DNA of 64,000 nt from Cristatella mucedo (GCA_009760855.2 WPIO01000055.1:62001-126000), one strand, 5' to 3'. Numbered from the stretch's first letter, positions 11,564 through 23,215 are shown. A program made the numbers and translations. Notes: a model not told the origin generated them from the letters alone.

Positions 11564-12415
11564 CTAATCAGGCGTTGACACAGGCCGATAACCCGCTGGT
11601 GAACAGGTGGTGGATTCACCATCGGGGTCGGCCAAGGGACAGCCGGGGTCGAGAAGAGGCGACTCGAGTGTGAGAAGGGGACGAAGGCAGTCGTGCGTCT
11701 TGCGGCTCCGTCCCTTGTGCAATAAACCTTTGGCGTTGTCCATCGGCTGGCTCTCTGATGTGTGAACCAAACTACTTTGAGCAAGGCTCAGAGTTCGATC
11801 AACGCCGAGGTAGTGCTTAGTGTGGAAGGCTAGGATATTGATCGATCTACCAACGTATTTATTCTGTGCTACGGTGGCAAGGCTGGCTTTGGTGAACCGA
11901 TCCTGAGATTGTTCGTCGGTATGACTGGGCTTCGAAAACCGATGGGGCACGGGAGTTACGTGGTTCGCTTTATTCTCGTTCGAAGAAGCAAGTCGAAAAG
12001 ACACGTGCAGACTGCATTCTTGAATCGTGTCGCGGTCTGCCGTCGACATGTTAACGCTTCCCCAAGCCCTCGCGAATGCAGTGGCATATCCCTCCCCCTC
12101 CGAGCAAAGTGACTGGAGCCAGCCGAATACTGTGGAGGAATCGGTTAAGATGACAACAGTCTTCGGGCCCCATGCTATCACAAGGTTGACGCCTTTGAGA
12201 ACGGACTCCAACTCTGCCAAATTAGCATGAGCTGAGTCGTCAGCCTTCCGAAGCCACGAGGCGTCCTCTACAACGATACTGCCAATCTCTAGATATACCC
12301 TCTCGGCAATGCTACTCGCGTTGCACCAAAGCGTCCCGGTGGTCATGGAAGGTACTGACCAGACTCCAGTGACGGGGTCATCGGCAAGGATGCCGGGATA
12401 CACTTCCTCTACCAT
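11564..12415 (-). pseudogene. RNase H and partial integrase zinc-binding region of the Ty3/Gypsy-like element
   Basis: An open frame of 283 codons. The RNase H-like part has an early Asp (EDASWLRK), then NLAELESVLKGVNLVIAWG and the ILTDSSTVFGWL box, matching the E and D positions of LTR-element RNase H. Near residues 190-215, HTKHYLGVDRTLSLAQ resembles the HxxxH half of the integrase zinc-binding motif. The paired cysteines and the DDE core are missing, and the C-terminal 70 residues are out of register. The start codon is arbitrary because upstream RT is in another frame. Family assignment is from motif recall. Confidence 0.72.
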
Positions 12416-12779
12416 CTCTAAGACGTTAGCACTGACCGGTGAATCCTAGCCTTCTCCACTGGCTCGCTGCTTTATGTAGCTACAGGCTACACGAAATAAG
12501 CCTGAGACAATGAAGTGTCCAACTAATTGGCCGCACCACGAAAAGACCTGTCACTTCGTCCGAAGCTCCCCATGGGCACTTACTGCAAAATCGCTGAGCC
12601 ACACAAGTTCCTTATCACGACGCCGTACTCGTAGTCCCAACCACCAGGCGACCGTTCAGCAGCCGCTCAGGTGGCTTGCCTTCAAGACCGAAACGCTGCA
12701 ACAGTTCGCTGACCCGATCATTGGAAACGATAGTGCTATTTATTTTAATGTAGTCCGCAAAGAGTCCCTGCCTTGAAGA

Positions 12780-13160
12780 ACGAGCGTATCCATGGACAAG
12801 ACTTTGTTGACGATGGCTGTCGTTATTTTCGGGACTACGTTCAACCCAAAGCCGAAACGTGTTGAGCCAAACCGTTTGCTCTTAAATTCAACTTCCTGAT
12901 AGGGCCACAGCGACTTGTGAACATGTATTTGTAAATACGCATTTCACAGGTCAAGTATGCCAGTGTGCTCGCCCATCTTTCGCCAGGAGCGAAGCTTCGT
13001 TCTGCATGCATCTCCTTGAGCGGTATGGTTCGATGCGTACTGATTTAACTCCCGGTAGTTCATCGCCGGCCTCACTTTATTTTTGCTTGCCTGAACTATT
13101 GCCATTAGCGAAATAAGATCGGCGCCCTCTGTGGTATACGGTACTAGCCAGCCAAGTCGT
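12780..13160 (-). pseudogene. Reverse transcriptase remnant of the Ty3/Gypsy-like element
   Basis: Conceptual minus-strand translation across frameshifts gives recognisable RT pieces: MNYRELNQY (near 13060), a hydrophobic LDL..AYLQI block (near 12960), and TRFGFGLNVVPKI (near 12850). No intact YxDD box is visible; the place where it should be, near 12740-12770, is degraded. The segment continues in broken form into the RNase H frame. Confidence 0.65.
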
Positions 13161-13629
13161 ATCTACTCCTCTACCTCCCCTTCATACGCGGCTTGAGCGG
13201 ACAGAGGAATGTGGTAAGAGGCTATTTGATTCTCTAGACTTGGAGCGTACGCGCCATCTCACCACACCCACGACACCGTCCACACGCCTTTAGCAAATGT
13301 CGAGGAGAAATCCTTGTCGGTGACCGGCAGGGTCGCAGCAACATTTAGCGACTCGGTTGGCCGTTCAGAAACCGTGGCGCAGCGTGTCTCATCAAAACAC
13401 TCCACGTTCTCGCCATCGGGGCAGACTCGAAAGCCTCCTAGACACCGTACTGCTTCCTGCACCAAATAGCAAATCATAGCCGAGAAGGATGTCGGTCACA
13501 AGGCAGTTCAGATGCAGTAGTCATCCGTCAAGGTCAACCTCCACGCCTCACATGTAGCGGCATACTACCGTTCATCATTGCGACGGGTTCTTGAACAGGC
13601 TCAAGCTGAGACGTACATATCAATTTCCG

Positions 13630-13730
13630 GGATACGACGGAACGTGAGCTGCCAGTGTCAATAAGAGCCTTCGCCGAACGGTCATCAATCGATACCTTCA
13701 CGTAAGGTACTTGTGCGCCAGGATGTCGCC
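13630..13730 (-). pseudogene. Retropepsin remnant of the Ty3/Gypsy-like element
   Basis: The minus strand encodes SAKALIDTGSSRSVVS, containing the DTGSS active-site triad of retroviral-type aspartic proteases. It lies between the RT remnant and the SINE1 insertion, where a protease belongs. Confidence 0.72.
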
Positions 13731-13785
13731 GTAGCCCAGCAATTCTCGCTCCACCTTATTCGTTCTTTGGGCCCTTGCTCTAACA

Positions 13786-13976
13786 CAAATAAATAAAATA
13801 AATAAATCCTAGCTAACTAAACAGCCTCTTTTTTTATAGCGACAAAAGAGCCTTTACGTCTATCACCACCGCTTGCTGTCACAATAAAGAATCGCCCACC
13901 GCAAAAATCGAACCCACGACCTCAGGACCGAGGTCGTGAAAGCAACAGCCTTACCTAGTGTGCCATCATGGCTCAC
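13786..13976 (-). mobile_element. SINE1 copy inside the Ty3/Gypsy-like element
   Basis: Read on the minus strand: GTGAGCCATGATGGCACACT head with an A-box-like region, a B box (GGGTTCGATTTT, decayed), the TATTGTGACAGCAAGCGG body and an (ATTT)n tail. It separates the zinc-knuckle and protease regions, so it inserted after the element did. Confidence 0.88.
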
Positions 13977-13989
13977 ACCCGCTGCATGT

Positions 13990-14602
13990 CCCGCCTTGCC
14001 GCATCAAAAGCACGAGATTTCCCTACTTTGCTGCGATCGGTGTGTGCAGTTCCTGGCAACAACGTGCCCCGGCTCGTTACACAAGAAGCAGACGAAACGC
14101 CTCGGCATGACGCGAGACTCGTTCATCATGCATCTCGCTGCTCGCACAGCACTAACTGCTCAAGCATTCTCAGCTGCAACAAGGTGCCGGGCCTGCTTAA
14201 CGACCGCGGGAAGAGTCGTCGTTGGTAGGCTGCACGCTGCCTTCATCTGAGTTTGACCGAGATCTGGCAGCCAGCGACGAATGCATACGCTAGCCACTCT
14301 TCGAAACCGGAGGCAGCAACATCAGTTGTAGGCGTTACCAGTGATATCAGCCGCTTAAGGTCGGCCAAGTATTCGTCGACGTTCTCACCTGCAAGCGAGT
14401 GCCTGCGTAAAAGCTCGCCATACACGTGGAAGTGATCAGGTGAAAATGACGAAATCAGCGTTCTCTTTACCGTGCTATATTTCTTCTTGTCTTCCTCGCT
14501 CAGTCCTTGATAAACCACGAAAGCGCCTGAAGTCAAAACCAGTGGCAACAGCTTGGCCAAGTCGGTGACGTTCTGAATCTGGGCCACACGTTCAAATCGC
14601 AA
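13990..14602 (-). pseudogene. gag (capsid-like region plus zinc knuckles) of the Ty3/Gypsy-like element
   Basis: 14243-14602 is an open 119-codon frame with EEDKKKYSTVKRTLISSF and ELLRRHSLAGENVDEYLADL, the pattern of retrotransposon gag capsid proteins. Downstream on the same strand, in another frame, CFLCNEPGHVVARNC (about 14047-14094) is a CCHC-type zinc knuckle. A second, CGKAGH, follows an in-frame stop. The Gag would coat the element RNA; this copy is broken. Confidence 0.75.
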
Positions 14603-14640
14603 AATCCATGCCGCAAAGTATTCCCTTGTATCAAACTAAG

Positions 14641-15084
14641 AGTCGACGTCGGTGATCTTCATCGTCGTCATTGCGATTATCGCAAGGAGGCTGAAATAGC
14701 TCAAAGTATCAAAAGTCTTTAATTCGAAAGTGACACTTCGCACTCCTAGCCAGACAGCCCCGACTTCTCGGCCGCGCTTTCACTGCCCCACTGCTCCTCT
14801 CCTGCCTATCCGTCGTAACTCTTTACACCAAAGATCAGGCAGCTATAATTACACGACGCTGCGAGCTCCTCTTTGGCACACACAGCTGGTAAACCGCAGA
14901 GAAGAGCCGGTCATTGCAATAGCCAGAACAAATAAGCCGGCAGCAGCCAAATTCGGCGCAACCCACCACCAAAGTATCTAATTATTAGCTAAAACAAACT
15001 CATAGACCGATTTAGATGTCGTGTTCCCGCCTAAACGAGCCAGAACTTTAGCAAAGTTTCCTAGCTGAATGTAGGCAGACATCA
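14641..15084. other. Leader-side flank of the Ty3/Gypsy-like element
   Basis: On the element's strand this would be upstream leader or LTR. I found no direct repeat of it at the other end and no other feature. Confidence 0.4.
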
Positions 15085-15647
15085 CATGACTTATCGCCGA
15101 CCTTCGCTAGCTCCCAGTCAAGTAATGCATTGACTTCAAGGTTTCGTTGGTCACTTTTAGGTCACTTCATTTTTTGGCTCCGGCCTATCTATCTGATCTA
15201 TCCCCTACCAGGTTAAGCTGCGTGCCACCCACTTTTTGGAATTTAACTGTTTACCCATGCTTCGTACAAATCTCAAATTCGTTGGAGACCGTGCCTTTAG
15301 TTCGTCTGCTTTCAAAGCCTGGAACTCACTCCCGACTTTCGTCATGACATCTCCTGACTTGCCCACATTAAAAATAGCAACTAAAAACGCATCCATTTAT
15401 CACAGCATTTAGTGGGTCCCTGTGATTCGTCCTTTTTGTGCTTATGCTTGCTGGCACTGCATGCTGCCACTAACCAAACTTGCATTTCGACTCTGTGTAC
15501 GTCACCCCTAAACATGTTATTCTTGTTGTTTAACGCGTAAGATACGACTAACTATTCAATCGTTCTTCATTTGCAGCGAATGTAAAGTGCCTAGGAAGAG
15601 ATTAAGCTCTCTGGGTGCGATGTATAAAATGAATTATTATTATTATC
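15085..15647 (+). mobile_element. LINE A 3' copy
   Basis: C-terminal polymerase remnants (leucine-rich LQ-LPV/FRSLH region at 15110-15200, then GDRAFSS-like at 15280-15320), 3' UTR, hairpin at about 15578-15620 and an ATT-rich tail. Several frameshifts. Confidence 0.85.
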
Positions 15648-15650
15648 ATG

Positions 15651-15815
15651 ACTTGACTGTGCAAGTTTAATGTGTGCCGTAACCCATAGGTTTCGCGGGC
15701 GAGGGTGCACTGTGAGCTTAGTCAGATGTACAAACTCGTCGAGCCTGTTAGCTCGTGTGGCGTTGGAGTATTTAGCCAATGACGACAAAACGGAAGTGCG
15801 ATTGAGCAGCAGAGG
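15651..15815 (-). mobile_element. LINE A internal fragment
   Basis: Aligns with 58893-59043 of the nearly intact element, the linker between endonuclease and reverse transcriptase (around CAAACTCGTCGAGC). It sits next to the tail of the preceding copy but in the opposite orientation, so it is either a separate event or a 5' inversion product of the same insertion. Confidence 0.72.
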
Positions 15816-17240
15816 TCGATGCATCGGTGTCGGGGCCATAGCTTTCTACTTGTGGCTGCAGTACAAAGGAGAGCGGGTATGACGACTGGTACGCACATTC
15901 CGCTAGCAAAGAAGATTGCCAATGCGTTATATTAGTCAAAACGTCCAGAGAGTCAAGAAGTCCACTTTGACAGTAGTGAAGGATGGCCGGTATTCGACTG
16001 CGTTATGAAATGCAACAGTACTAGTACTTCTTAAAGCCTACAGCTCAAATCAGATCAACTTTTTTAGGCACGAATCCTGGTGCACAGCTCTCGCCTGTTA
16101 CAGGGCCTCGGCTTTTATTTTGCCTTGAACGACGGAGATTGTCTCAAAATCGGTTCCTAGCCGTTACAATTCAGGAACTACTAATATAGAATGTCAATTT
16201 AATATGGCTGATGTATCATGCAACCGTTTCATTACTGACTGTGGAGCTGTGAAGTAACTGCCGATGTCTTGACTCCGGTGTACCTGGAACTTTCCTTAAG
16301 TATGCTTCATCGCCAAGGTTTCTTTGGGATTTTTTTAAAGTTATGGGTCGGGCAAGTTTTGGCTTCCCTGATTTATTATTAGCAGATTTTTTTTATTATC
16401 CTAATAGACAGGCCAGGATTTAAATATTGGCTATGATCCTATTACAGCATTATTCAGGAGATAAACTTGTATTTACAAAGCGAGCATAGTTCTAATAGGA
16501 TTAGTGAAATGCTTTTTAATTTTGCTAAGTATGATTTGACTGTGACAGGCAAGGACGTGACAATCTGACCGACTTTTTATATTAAGTTCCACTTCTGCCA
16601 TTAATAAGTCTTTAAATGGTCCGGTTTTTTCAAACCATCTGTTTCAACATGTCTGACTCCTAGTGTGAACCTCTAACGGCTTTGACACCCAGACAAGGCC
16701 CTGTGAACAAAGATTCCTTATGAAAGCAACAAAGAATGACTGTGACATGGCTGTCAGCAGACTTAATGCTTAAATTGAGGCATCTGTTCCTCGGAAGCAC
16801 TTGCTAGTCATGGCACTGCCACGGCTACATGCGGGTTTTGTACCGAGAACCAATCCTTTGAAGCACTCGTGCAGTATTATGCTGGTGACTTCCTTGCTGC
16901 GCATTCTACGCCTGACTATGACTTTCTATGACCTCACACTCAGACCTCAAGTTCGCAGAGAAAAGGCTCCTTTTAGCAGCAATGTGAATTAGGCAACCTT
17001 TTTATTGAAACAAACCCTGTGTCGCTAAACCTTAAGACTCTTGAAGTCAAAGCTGCCTGCAAAAGTATCTGCTGTATCTTTGCCTCAATACTTTATTTTG
17101 ATATGCTATTACTGAACAAATACACCAATGAAACCCTTGCCGGCTCGATGAGTCTGCTCCTCTTAGAAATGATAATGTCGCACCCAGAAATTTCCTATGG
17201 CTTAACACAAAGGTGAAAATCGTATGGACTAATAAGCTAA
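15816..17240. other. Unassigned DNA
   Basis: AT-moderate sequence without recognisable exons, repeats or RNA genes. Nothing further seen. Confidence 0.45.
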
Positions 17241-17249
17241 AAATTATAA

Positions 17250-17564
17250 GTGATAACTAAGCATCAGGATTGGTTGTCATCTGATTATTATTTAGATCAG
17301 AAAATAGATTGCCTTAAGGATAAATATCAACTTCATGATAAAATTGTTGAATTGCATTGTTACAATAAAAAATCGGCTATACCATCAATCACAGAATATA
17401 TACCATTAGTCACTAATGCCGTTAAGGGTAGCGCCATTACTAATTCTTCTTGTGGCCATCTAGATTCTCACCTGTCTAGCTTCTTTATGAGCGAAGTTGA
17501 TAGAATCAAAAAGTGTTTGCCAGAAATCGATTGTCCGCAGGAAAATTCCAAGCGCCTTTCCTAG
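17250..17564 (+). mobile_element. CR1-like LINE linker fragment
   Basis: The frame contains SSDYYLDQKIDCLKDKY and, later, LDSHLSSFFMSEVDRIKKCL. The second motif parallels [20 protein letters not shown] in the linker of the element at 56.7-60.4 kb. The first resembles the YY..KI linker typical of CR1-clade ORFs. It is directly followed by a LINE A-like 3' end, so it may be one deleted copy or two insertions. Confidence 0.6.
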
Positions 17565-17574
17565 CTATACTTCA

Positions 17575-17950
17575 ATATCGGCTAATTAATATAGTTTTAG
17601 TGCATGTGCTCCTAGAGCCTGGAACTCAATATCGACTAACGGTAGGCTATCGCCTGACTTGGAAACGTTTAGAAAGACGCTAAAAAAAGGCCTGTTTATC
17701 ACAGATTTTAGCGGATCCTTGTCGTTAGTCCTTTGCGTGCTCATGACTGGTGAGTTGTGCATGCTACAACCAACCTCATTTTACACGTTCTCACTGTGCA
17801 GGTCGCCTCTAACGATGTTCGGCTGGTTAAAATTACGCATGTTACCCCTAACCATTTGATTGTGCTGCATTGGCAGCATATTTAAGGTAGTTAGAAAGAA
17901 ACTAAGTTTGCTGAGGACGCTCTTAAAATGTAATAATAATATTTGTATCT
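17575..17950 (+). mobile_element. Diverged LINE A 3' copy
   Basis: C-terminal coding scraps (GCTCCTAGAGCCTGGAACTC), UTR words (CATGCTACAACCAACC), a degraded hairpin (17880-17925) and a short ATAAT tail. More diverged than most copies here. Confidence 0.75.
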
Positions 17951-18124
17951 CAAATTACATTCACCTGCCTTAGAAGACTATTGGCGTTGGCCTTCTAAAA
18001 CGCTCAATTGTAGGCTACCCTGTGTGATAAAGTAGTAAATATGTCTTCTGCCTCATTCTATATCCTGCATTCTTCAAGGAGACAGTTGTCTCAGTTTTAA
18101 TTATTGGGAAACTGACAAAGGAGT

Positions 18125-18291
18125 TACTAATCCCCTAACCATGCTATTCATTTTGTTTGTTTATTAAGCATAATTTTACCACCGTTCAATTGCATTTCCC
18201 TTTGCAGCAAATGCAAAGCGCCTAGAGAGAGATTAAGTTCTCTGAGGGCGTTTCATCAAGTGCAATATTATTATTATTACTATTATTATTA
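18125..18291 (+). mobile_element. LINE A tail
   Basis: The last roughly 165 bp of LINE A, with an intact hairpin (AAGCGCC...GGGCGTTT) and an ATT-rich tail. Confidence 0.85.
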
Positions 18292-19307
18292 ATCTGTCTG
18301 ATGCCGGTCCGATCCCAGGTGCCCAATGAGTTTTTGCATGGAATGTCATTGTAAAACTGAACAAGATACACAGCGAAATCTTTCCACCTGCATAAAAAAG
18401 ACTCGTTCCAATTCCTATGCGAAAATTGTAACTGGATATAGAGAATGCCAACGAGATTATGGATCTGGTGAGCCTGGTAAAGGTGATTAGAATAGCCCCT
18501 TAGAAGCTGTAGGCTACGCGATATGCGTATTATTCATCTGATCACCGAATGTATGCACATGAGCTGGCAGAGCTTCAAGACCAGTGGTGGTGAGCACACG
18601 CCAACGTAGGATTTGTCATTACACCTAGATGAGCTCACCCGACTGCATGACTAGCAAAGTTGGCAGAAAATGCATCAGTTGCTTTCATAGAGAGTGCCAT
18701 ATTGGCTGTTATCTAAAAGGCAATATAGTTAAAGCTAAGGATTAGCAGAAAATGCAGCACTTGCTATGGCTGAGAAACTGTTCGTTAAAGGCATTAGCGT
18801 GTTACAAAACGTCATACTCGGTACGTCATAGGTGCTAGTCATGGGCTCTACGGTGGAAAAGAATGGTTCAGTTAACTTTCACCAACTTTGATTACTCTGG
18901 GGGTAGCCAAGAAATAGAAGTCCTCGAGGTTGGCAATGGTTAGGGGGCAGTTAGTCGATATCAGTCAAGTCTTGGTCAAAGCCAACATTTTCATCTTCAA
19001 AAATCATGTCAAGCTATTTTCGTGGTTTATCTCAAACTGAGGGAGCATTCTGTAAGCAAATTGATCAGATTATACACTAGGGTTCAAGTGAAATACTGAC
19101 GACTGCTTAGTTAAAGTGATTCACTCCAGTATACTAGGGATGGAGCTCTAAAAAAGTTAAATTTGCTCTTTGCCACTTTTGTATTGGTAATCCAAACCCT
19201 GAAACGATAGTCATACCCGATCCCCAGACAGCTGAGGTGAGGTATAGGTGAGGTAAGGTGAAGACTTCTAGTTCTCTTATTGTAGTCTGCTTAAAATTTA
19301 GCATTAC
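18292..19307. other. Unassigned DNA
   Basis: No recognised gene or repeat. It would be intron or flank of the orphan exon that follows, if that exon is real. Confidence 0.4.
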
Positions 19308-19557
19308 CAAGCGTCATCTGGTACGAACGGGCGAGCGATGCTATGCTGAATCACAGTGGTACACATCTTGAGGCCAGGCGAGCACTTACTTGCATTTATA
19401 AGCCAAACTGAAAATTCTTTGGCTGAATTCTTATTTTGGACATCGTTCAACGTGTCGTCGCCTGCCGATCCAGTCTCAAAGCCACGCTCAACTTCCGAAT
19501 GATTGGGGTGCAACCGACAGAGGCTATCAATGATAAATAGCACTTTCTCACTTGGCT
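19308..19557 (-). CDS. Orphan internal exon, possible P-loop NTPase-type protein
   Basis: A 250-bp minus-strand open stretch with a strong acceptor just upstream (TTTTCATTTTCAG ending at 19558) and a donor just after it (TG then GTAATG at 19307). Both ends have two-base codon overhangs, as an internal exon would. The translation includes SEKVLFIIDSLCRLHP, a hydrophobic run ending in Asp that resembles a Walker B strand, and later ASKCSPGLKMCTTVIQ. This recalls the region after Walker B in STAND/NACHT ATPases, but the match is weak. No partner exon was found on either side. It could be the exon of a large gene, a retained fragment of one, or chance. Confidence 0.45.
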
Positions 19558-20690
19558 CTGAAAATGAAAACATAAATAAATTTTACGTGGTTTCATTTCC
19601 CACTGTAATTGCTAAGTCTGCACCTAGTACGAGTGATTGTCTCAGTGCCTCATTTGCCTGTTTCTTTCAGATAAGTGGTGTTGTGATAAACTATAGTAAG
19701 GGCAGCATTCAAGTCGAATAATAAATCTTTGTCACTCTTTCTAGGCTACTTACTTTTCTTCTCTGGTTTAGTATTTCAGCTCTTTTTTCAAGTTTCATTG
19801 TCTTGCCTTACTTAGTTTGAGTCACTTACAATGCAAAAAATAGTATTGCCGGCTGAAAACCCTATGTTTGGAGCTCAATCTGTTCAGCAGGAATGTGCAT
19901 TAGATGGTTAAATGAGCAGTGATTACATCTGTACTTGACATCTAGAAAAACTGAGTGTTTCCTATTTGTCAAGCCAGAAAAAGCGTGACTGAGAAAGATT
20001 ATTATTTCGCTGAAAGCTTTTTATCTTCTTGGTTGCTTCGTGATGCCTCAACTAGTCAGGTAAGCATTGCAGTCATCTACAAAGCTCCGTCAGTTTTACT
20101 GTCAGCACAAGGTAAGAGACGAAAGTCAGAATGATATCCGCTTGTAACGCTTGGATGTTGAGCCACTGCTCGTTCTCAACAGGCTTTTCGTGCATCTAAG
20201 ATGCAGCACCAAGGGATCTTCTTTCTTCTTGTGACGGTCTGATACACAAATTCAGGCGAGACCAGAGTCCACATAACGGTTTTTACTCAGCTGCTTTAGT
20301 GCCTTGGCTCTAAAATCATTACCCATACGCTATTAAATCTAGTATTGTGATTAAGCTGCCATAAAAGCTATATGAGGACATGTCGTTTACGGCGGCCAAG
20401 TTTTGTTATTCCTGAGTAATATAGTACCACATGATGAAATGGATTGATGTAGTCACTGTGGTGCTCACAACAGAAACGCTTTTTGCACGTGGTGTAATCA
20501 CCGAACCTGATAGCAAAGGCTAGTAGAATAGGTAGTAGCGATATACAGATATCAAGAATACATTGTCAATTCTGAATGTAATATTCCTGCCTTCGAAAGC
20601 CCGATTTTTAAAAGTGTTATTTAGGTGAAACTAGGCCGACTTTACTGTGCTGCTGGTGCAGTCGTTTACTAAAAATAAATCACTGCGGAA
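19558..20690. other. Unassigned DNA
   Basis: Nothing recognised beyond short AT-rich tracts. Confidence 0.4.
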
Positions 20691-20866
20691 CCGATCATGT
20701 TGATTTCTTTCCGATGCAAAAGGTGTTATGCTGGTAAAGCGGCTTTGAGGGCCAAGTTCTCCAACACCTGAGAGTCACTGGATTTTCCATATCTAGTAAT
20801 TTGGTATTATTCCCGTTCAGTTTGAGAAACTTTGCAGCCATCCATGTGTGAATTTTATTATTTATT

Positions 20867-20950
20867 AACTTAATATATGTTGGCATTCCAGAGAAGGTTG
20901 TACAGTCCAAGTAATGCTGACTCTGTGAAGCGATTAGCTCTAAAACCAAA
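20867..20950. repeat. 84-bp block duplicated within the LINE fragment (misplaced copy)
   Basis: This block is identical over 84 bp to 21336-21419. In the intact LINE A the sequence belongs at the second position (matching around 58125-58195). The copy at 20867 is inserted in the RT coding region 3' of YADD on the minus strand. Confidence 0.85.
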
Positions 20951-21335
20951 TTATTAAAAACAGCAATGGAGTTAAGAGAATAAAAATCGAGATGCTCTAA
21001 GGCTCGGAGAGATCTAAACAAAGGTGCAAACTGAGTGTCATCTGCACAGAAGTGAAAGCCCAGATTGTGCTTTGTGATTACGTCGGCAAGAGGGAAAGCA
21101 TTAAATGTGGAAATAAGGAATGCAGGCACAGAGCCTTGAGGTGCACCATACTTATGTCGTTCATTGGATGATCTTCGTCCGTTCACCTCAATACTTGAGA
21201 TTCTCCCACTGAGACTGGATACAAACCGTTCCGATGCTATGCGAATGATTCCCAGTTGAGATGTCGGCACTCGAGAATGACTAGGTTATCAATATTATCA
21301 AACGCAATTGAAATATCAAGCTAAACAAATATAAA

Positions 21336-21419
21336 AACTTAATATATGTTGGCATTCCAGAGAAGGTTGTACAGTCCAAGTAATGCTGACTCTGTGAAGC
21401 GATTAGCTCTAAAACCAAA
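21336..21419. repeat. 84-bp block, original position
   Basis: The donor copy of the block repeated at 20867-20950. It lies at the expected place relative to the intact element (AATGCTGACTCTGTG word). Confidence 0.85.
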
Positions 21420-23157
21420 CTGAACCATGCGGGCTTAGTTTTAAATTTCAATTGTCTAGCTAGTTTGAGACAACTCGCACCGAGTGTTTGCTAGGTTAGA
21501 AGTTTAAATATAAAAGTTCAGCTGGTCTGCCCTGACTCGTTCCAAAAGTTTTCAATAGGAATGGCAGAAAGGAGACGGGGCTGAAGTTCCTAAAATTCTT
21601 TTGGTCTAGGGTTGCATGGCTTAAGCTTCAGGCATTGGGGACAATGAAAAGACGAAACCATTGACCGGCACTGCATATAGGGTGCAGAAGACTGGGACAG
21701 GGGCCACTCACAAAAGCAGCGGACTCGTAGAGAACTAAAGAGAGCTTTGAGGTTTGATAAGTGGGATCATTTTTGCAGGGGGCAAGAGTAGAAGCGCCTC
21801 GCCTCAACTGAAGTGTTAGGGATCAGTGTTAGGGATATCTGAAAAACGCAATCGATAGCCTGCAATCTTACGTTAGTAATGTAACAAGGAAACTGTGAAG
21901 CGGAAAATGTGGTCTGTTAATAGAAGCTGAAAAAAAATAGAGCCCACAGTAATATCTATCCTAGGGAATGCCAACGGTGGTAACTTTACCGATACAGCAC
22001 AGATGCAAGCAATAGTAAAAGCCCGAAGAATTGAAATCAGGATCTCCTTAGCAGGGCTACAGAGTAGTAGAAGAAGATAGAACAAGCACATAATGTGGAC
22101 ATAAAAATACGCGTTGCTGCTGCTTGCATATACGTTTAACATAGCAGAGAGCACGATTGCATTCAAGGCTGCCCATATTTTAGGAACAACACTACGCGCT
22201 CCACCGAAAGCAATCTCGTAGATATATTGTGAAACGCTGGCTCGCCACACAGCGAGCTCGATTGTGCCGGCCCTAGATATTTTAGATACTCTTTTATTAT
22301 AACCTAAGAGAACCAAATATTTAATAATCAACGGTTTATGAAGTATACTTTGAACTACTAATTAATCGCAGTTACTTTTTGGCTATAAACTAGGGAGCAG
22401 CACGATATCGCCGTTTTCATGCCCCTTCAGGTGCCCCTCAAGGGCTTTCGAAGAGAGTCCGTGCTGCGTTAATAATGTGAGGTCGTTATATTCAGCTACG
22501 GTTGCTCTTTACGGCTGACGCTGCCTGACGTGCTGCTTCTGCGTGAGTCGCCGCGCGCCTGTGATAAACGTCATAGCAGCTGCTTCTCAGCATCGGCGCT
22601 TCGATGTACGTACTGCACCGGTATCTTTTACGCGTCGACAAGGAATAGCCTCGTTTACGCGCGCGTGTTTCTGTCATGGTGCTGTAGCTCCGAAGTCACT
22701 ACTGCGCATTCGTAACTAATAACCAGTATTAACATTCGTAACCAGTAAAGGCCGGCTGATTCTGCCGCCTCATTTACGTGGCGGTAGAAGAGCATTAGCT
22801 GCTATTGCCCCAACTTGCAGCAGTCAATAAATAATTCACTCTGCTGCAGGACTCAAAAATCTGCCAGTGTAATGAAGAAGAAACACCTTATATATCGGTT
22901 AAGTGAAAAGTAAAGTAAATGGTAGCTTAATTAACAGCCTCAGTTGAATAGAGGCTAATACCAGCGCGTCTCTCGTTGCAAAGTCGACATCTAGGTGGCG
23001 CTGCAAGCTGCCTGCGTCTTATTAATTAGAAAGCGAGCTGATCACTGACCAAGATTGAAAGAGTAATACTTTTTCTAAATTGTATTATGATACGCAGTCC
23101 CCAAAATCCTCAGGGCTTAGGGACCTCTTATCCAAATAACCATTAGTTGAGCTCAGT

Positions 23158-23215
23158 ATTGTAACGCCTAAGGCTCGGCAGAGTAGGCTTAACCTGCCGC
23201 TTACCTAGCGGCGTA
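23158..23215 (-). repeat. Dispersed repeat, copy 2
   Basis: Inverted match to 1045-1102 (GAGTAGGCTTAACCTGC). It extends weakly into GCGGCGTAACCTACCGC on the right. Confidence 0.55.

Larger units (their letters stand above)
11430..14640 (-). mobile_element. Decayed Ty3/Gypsy-like LTR retrotransposon
   Basis: Read on the minus strand the order is gag capsid-like region (14602-14243), CCHC zinc knuckles (about 14100-13990), retropepsin (about 13720-13640), reverse transcriptase (about 13160-12780), RNase H (12415-12060) and the start of integrase (about 11860-11760). That is the canonical gag-pro-RT-RH-IN order. Frames are broken many times and a SINE1 copy sits between the nucleocapsid and protease regions. 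No LTR pair, primer-binding site or integrase core was found, so the ends are approximate. Confidence 0.78.
20695..21650 (-). mobile_element. LINE A-related reverse transcriptase fragment
   Basis: The minus-strand frame at 20695-21270 contains [43 protein letters not shown] and AAKFLKLNGNNTKLL, aligning with residues 670-780 of the polymerase encoded at 57207-59978. The catalytic box is CADD instead of YADD. Further upstream sequence (to about 21650) matches the palm and fingers region, including the N-terminal RT block. It lacks a 3' end, and an 84-bp duplicated block interrupts it. Confidence 0.82.
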
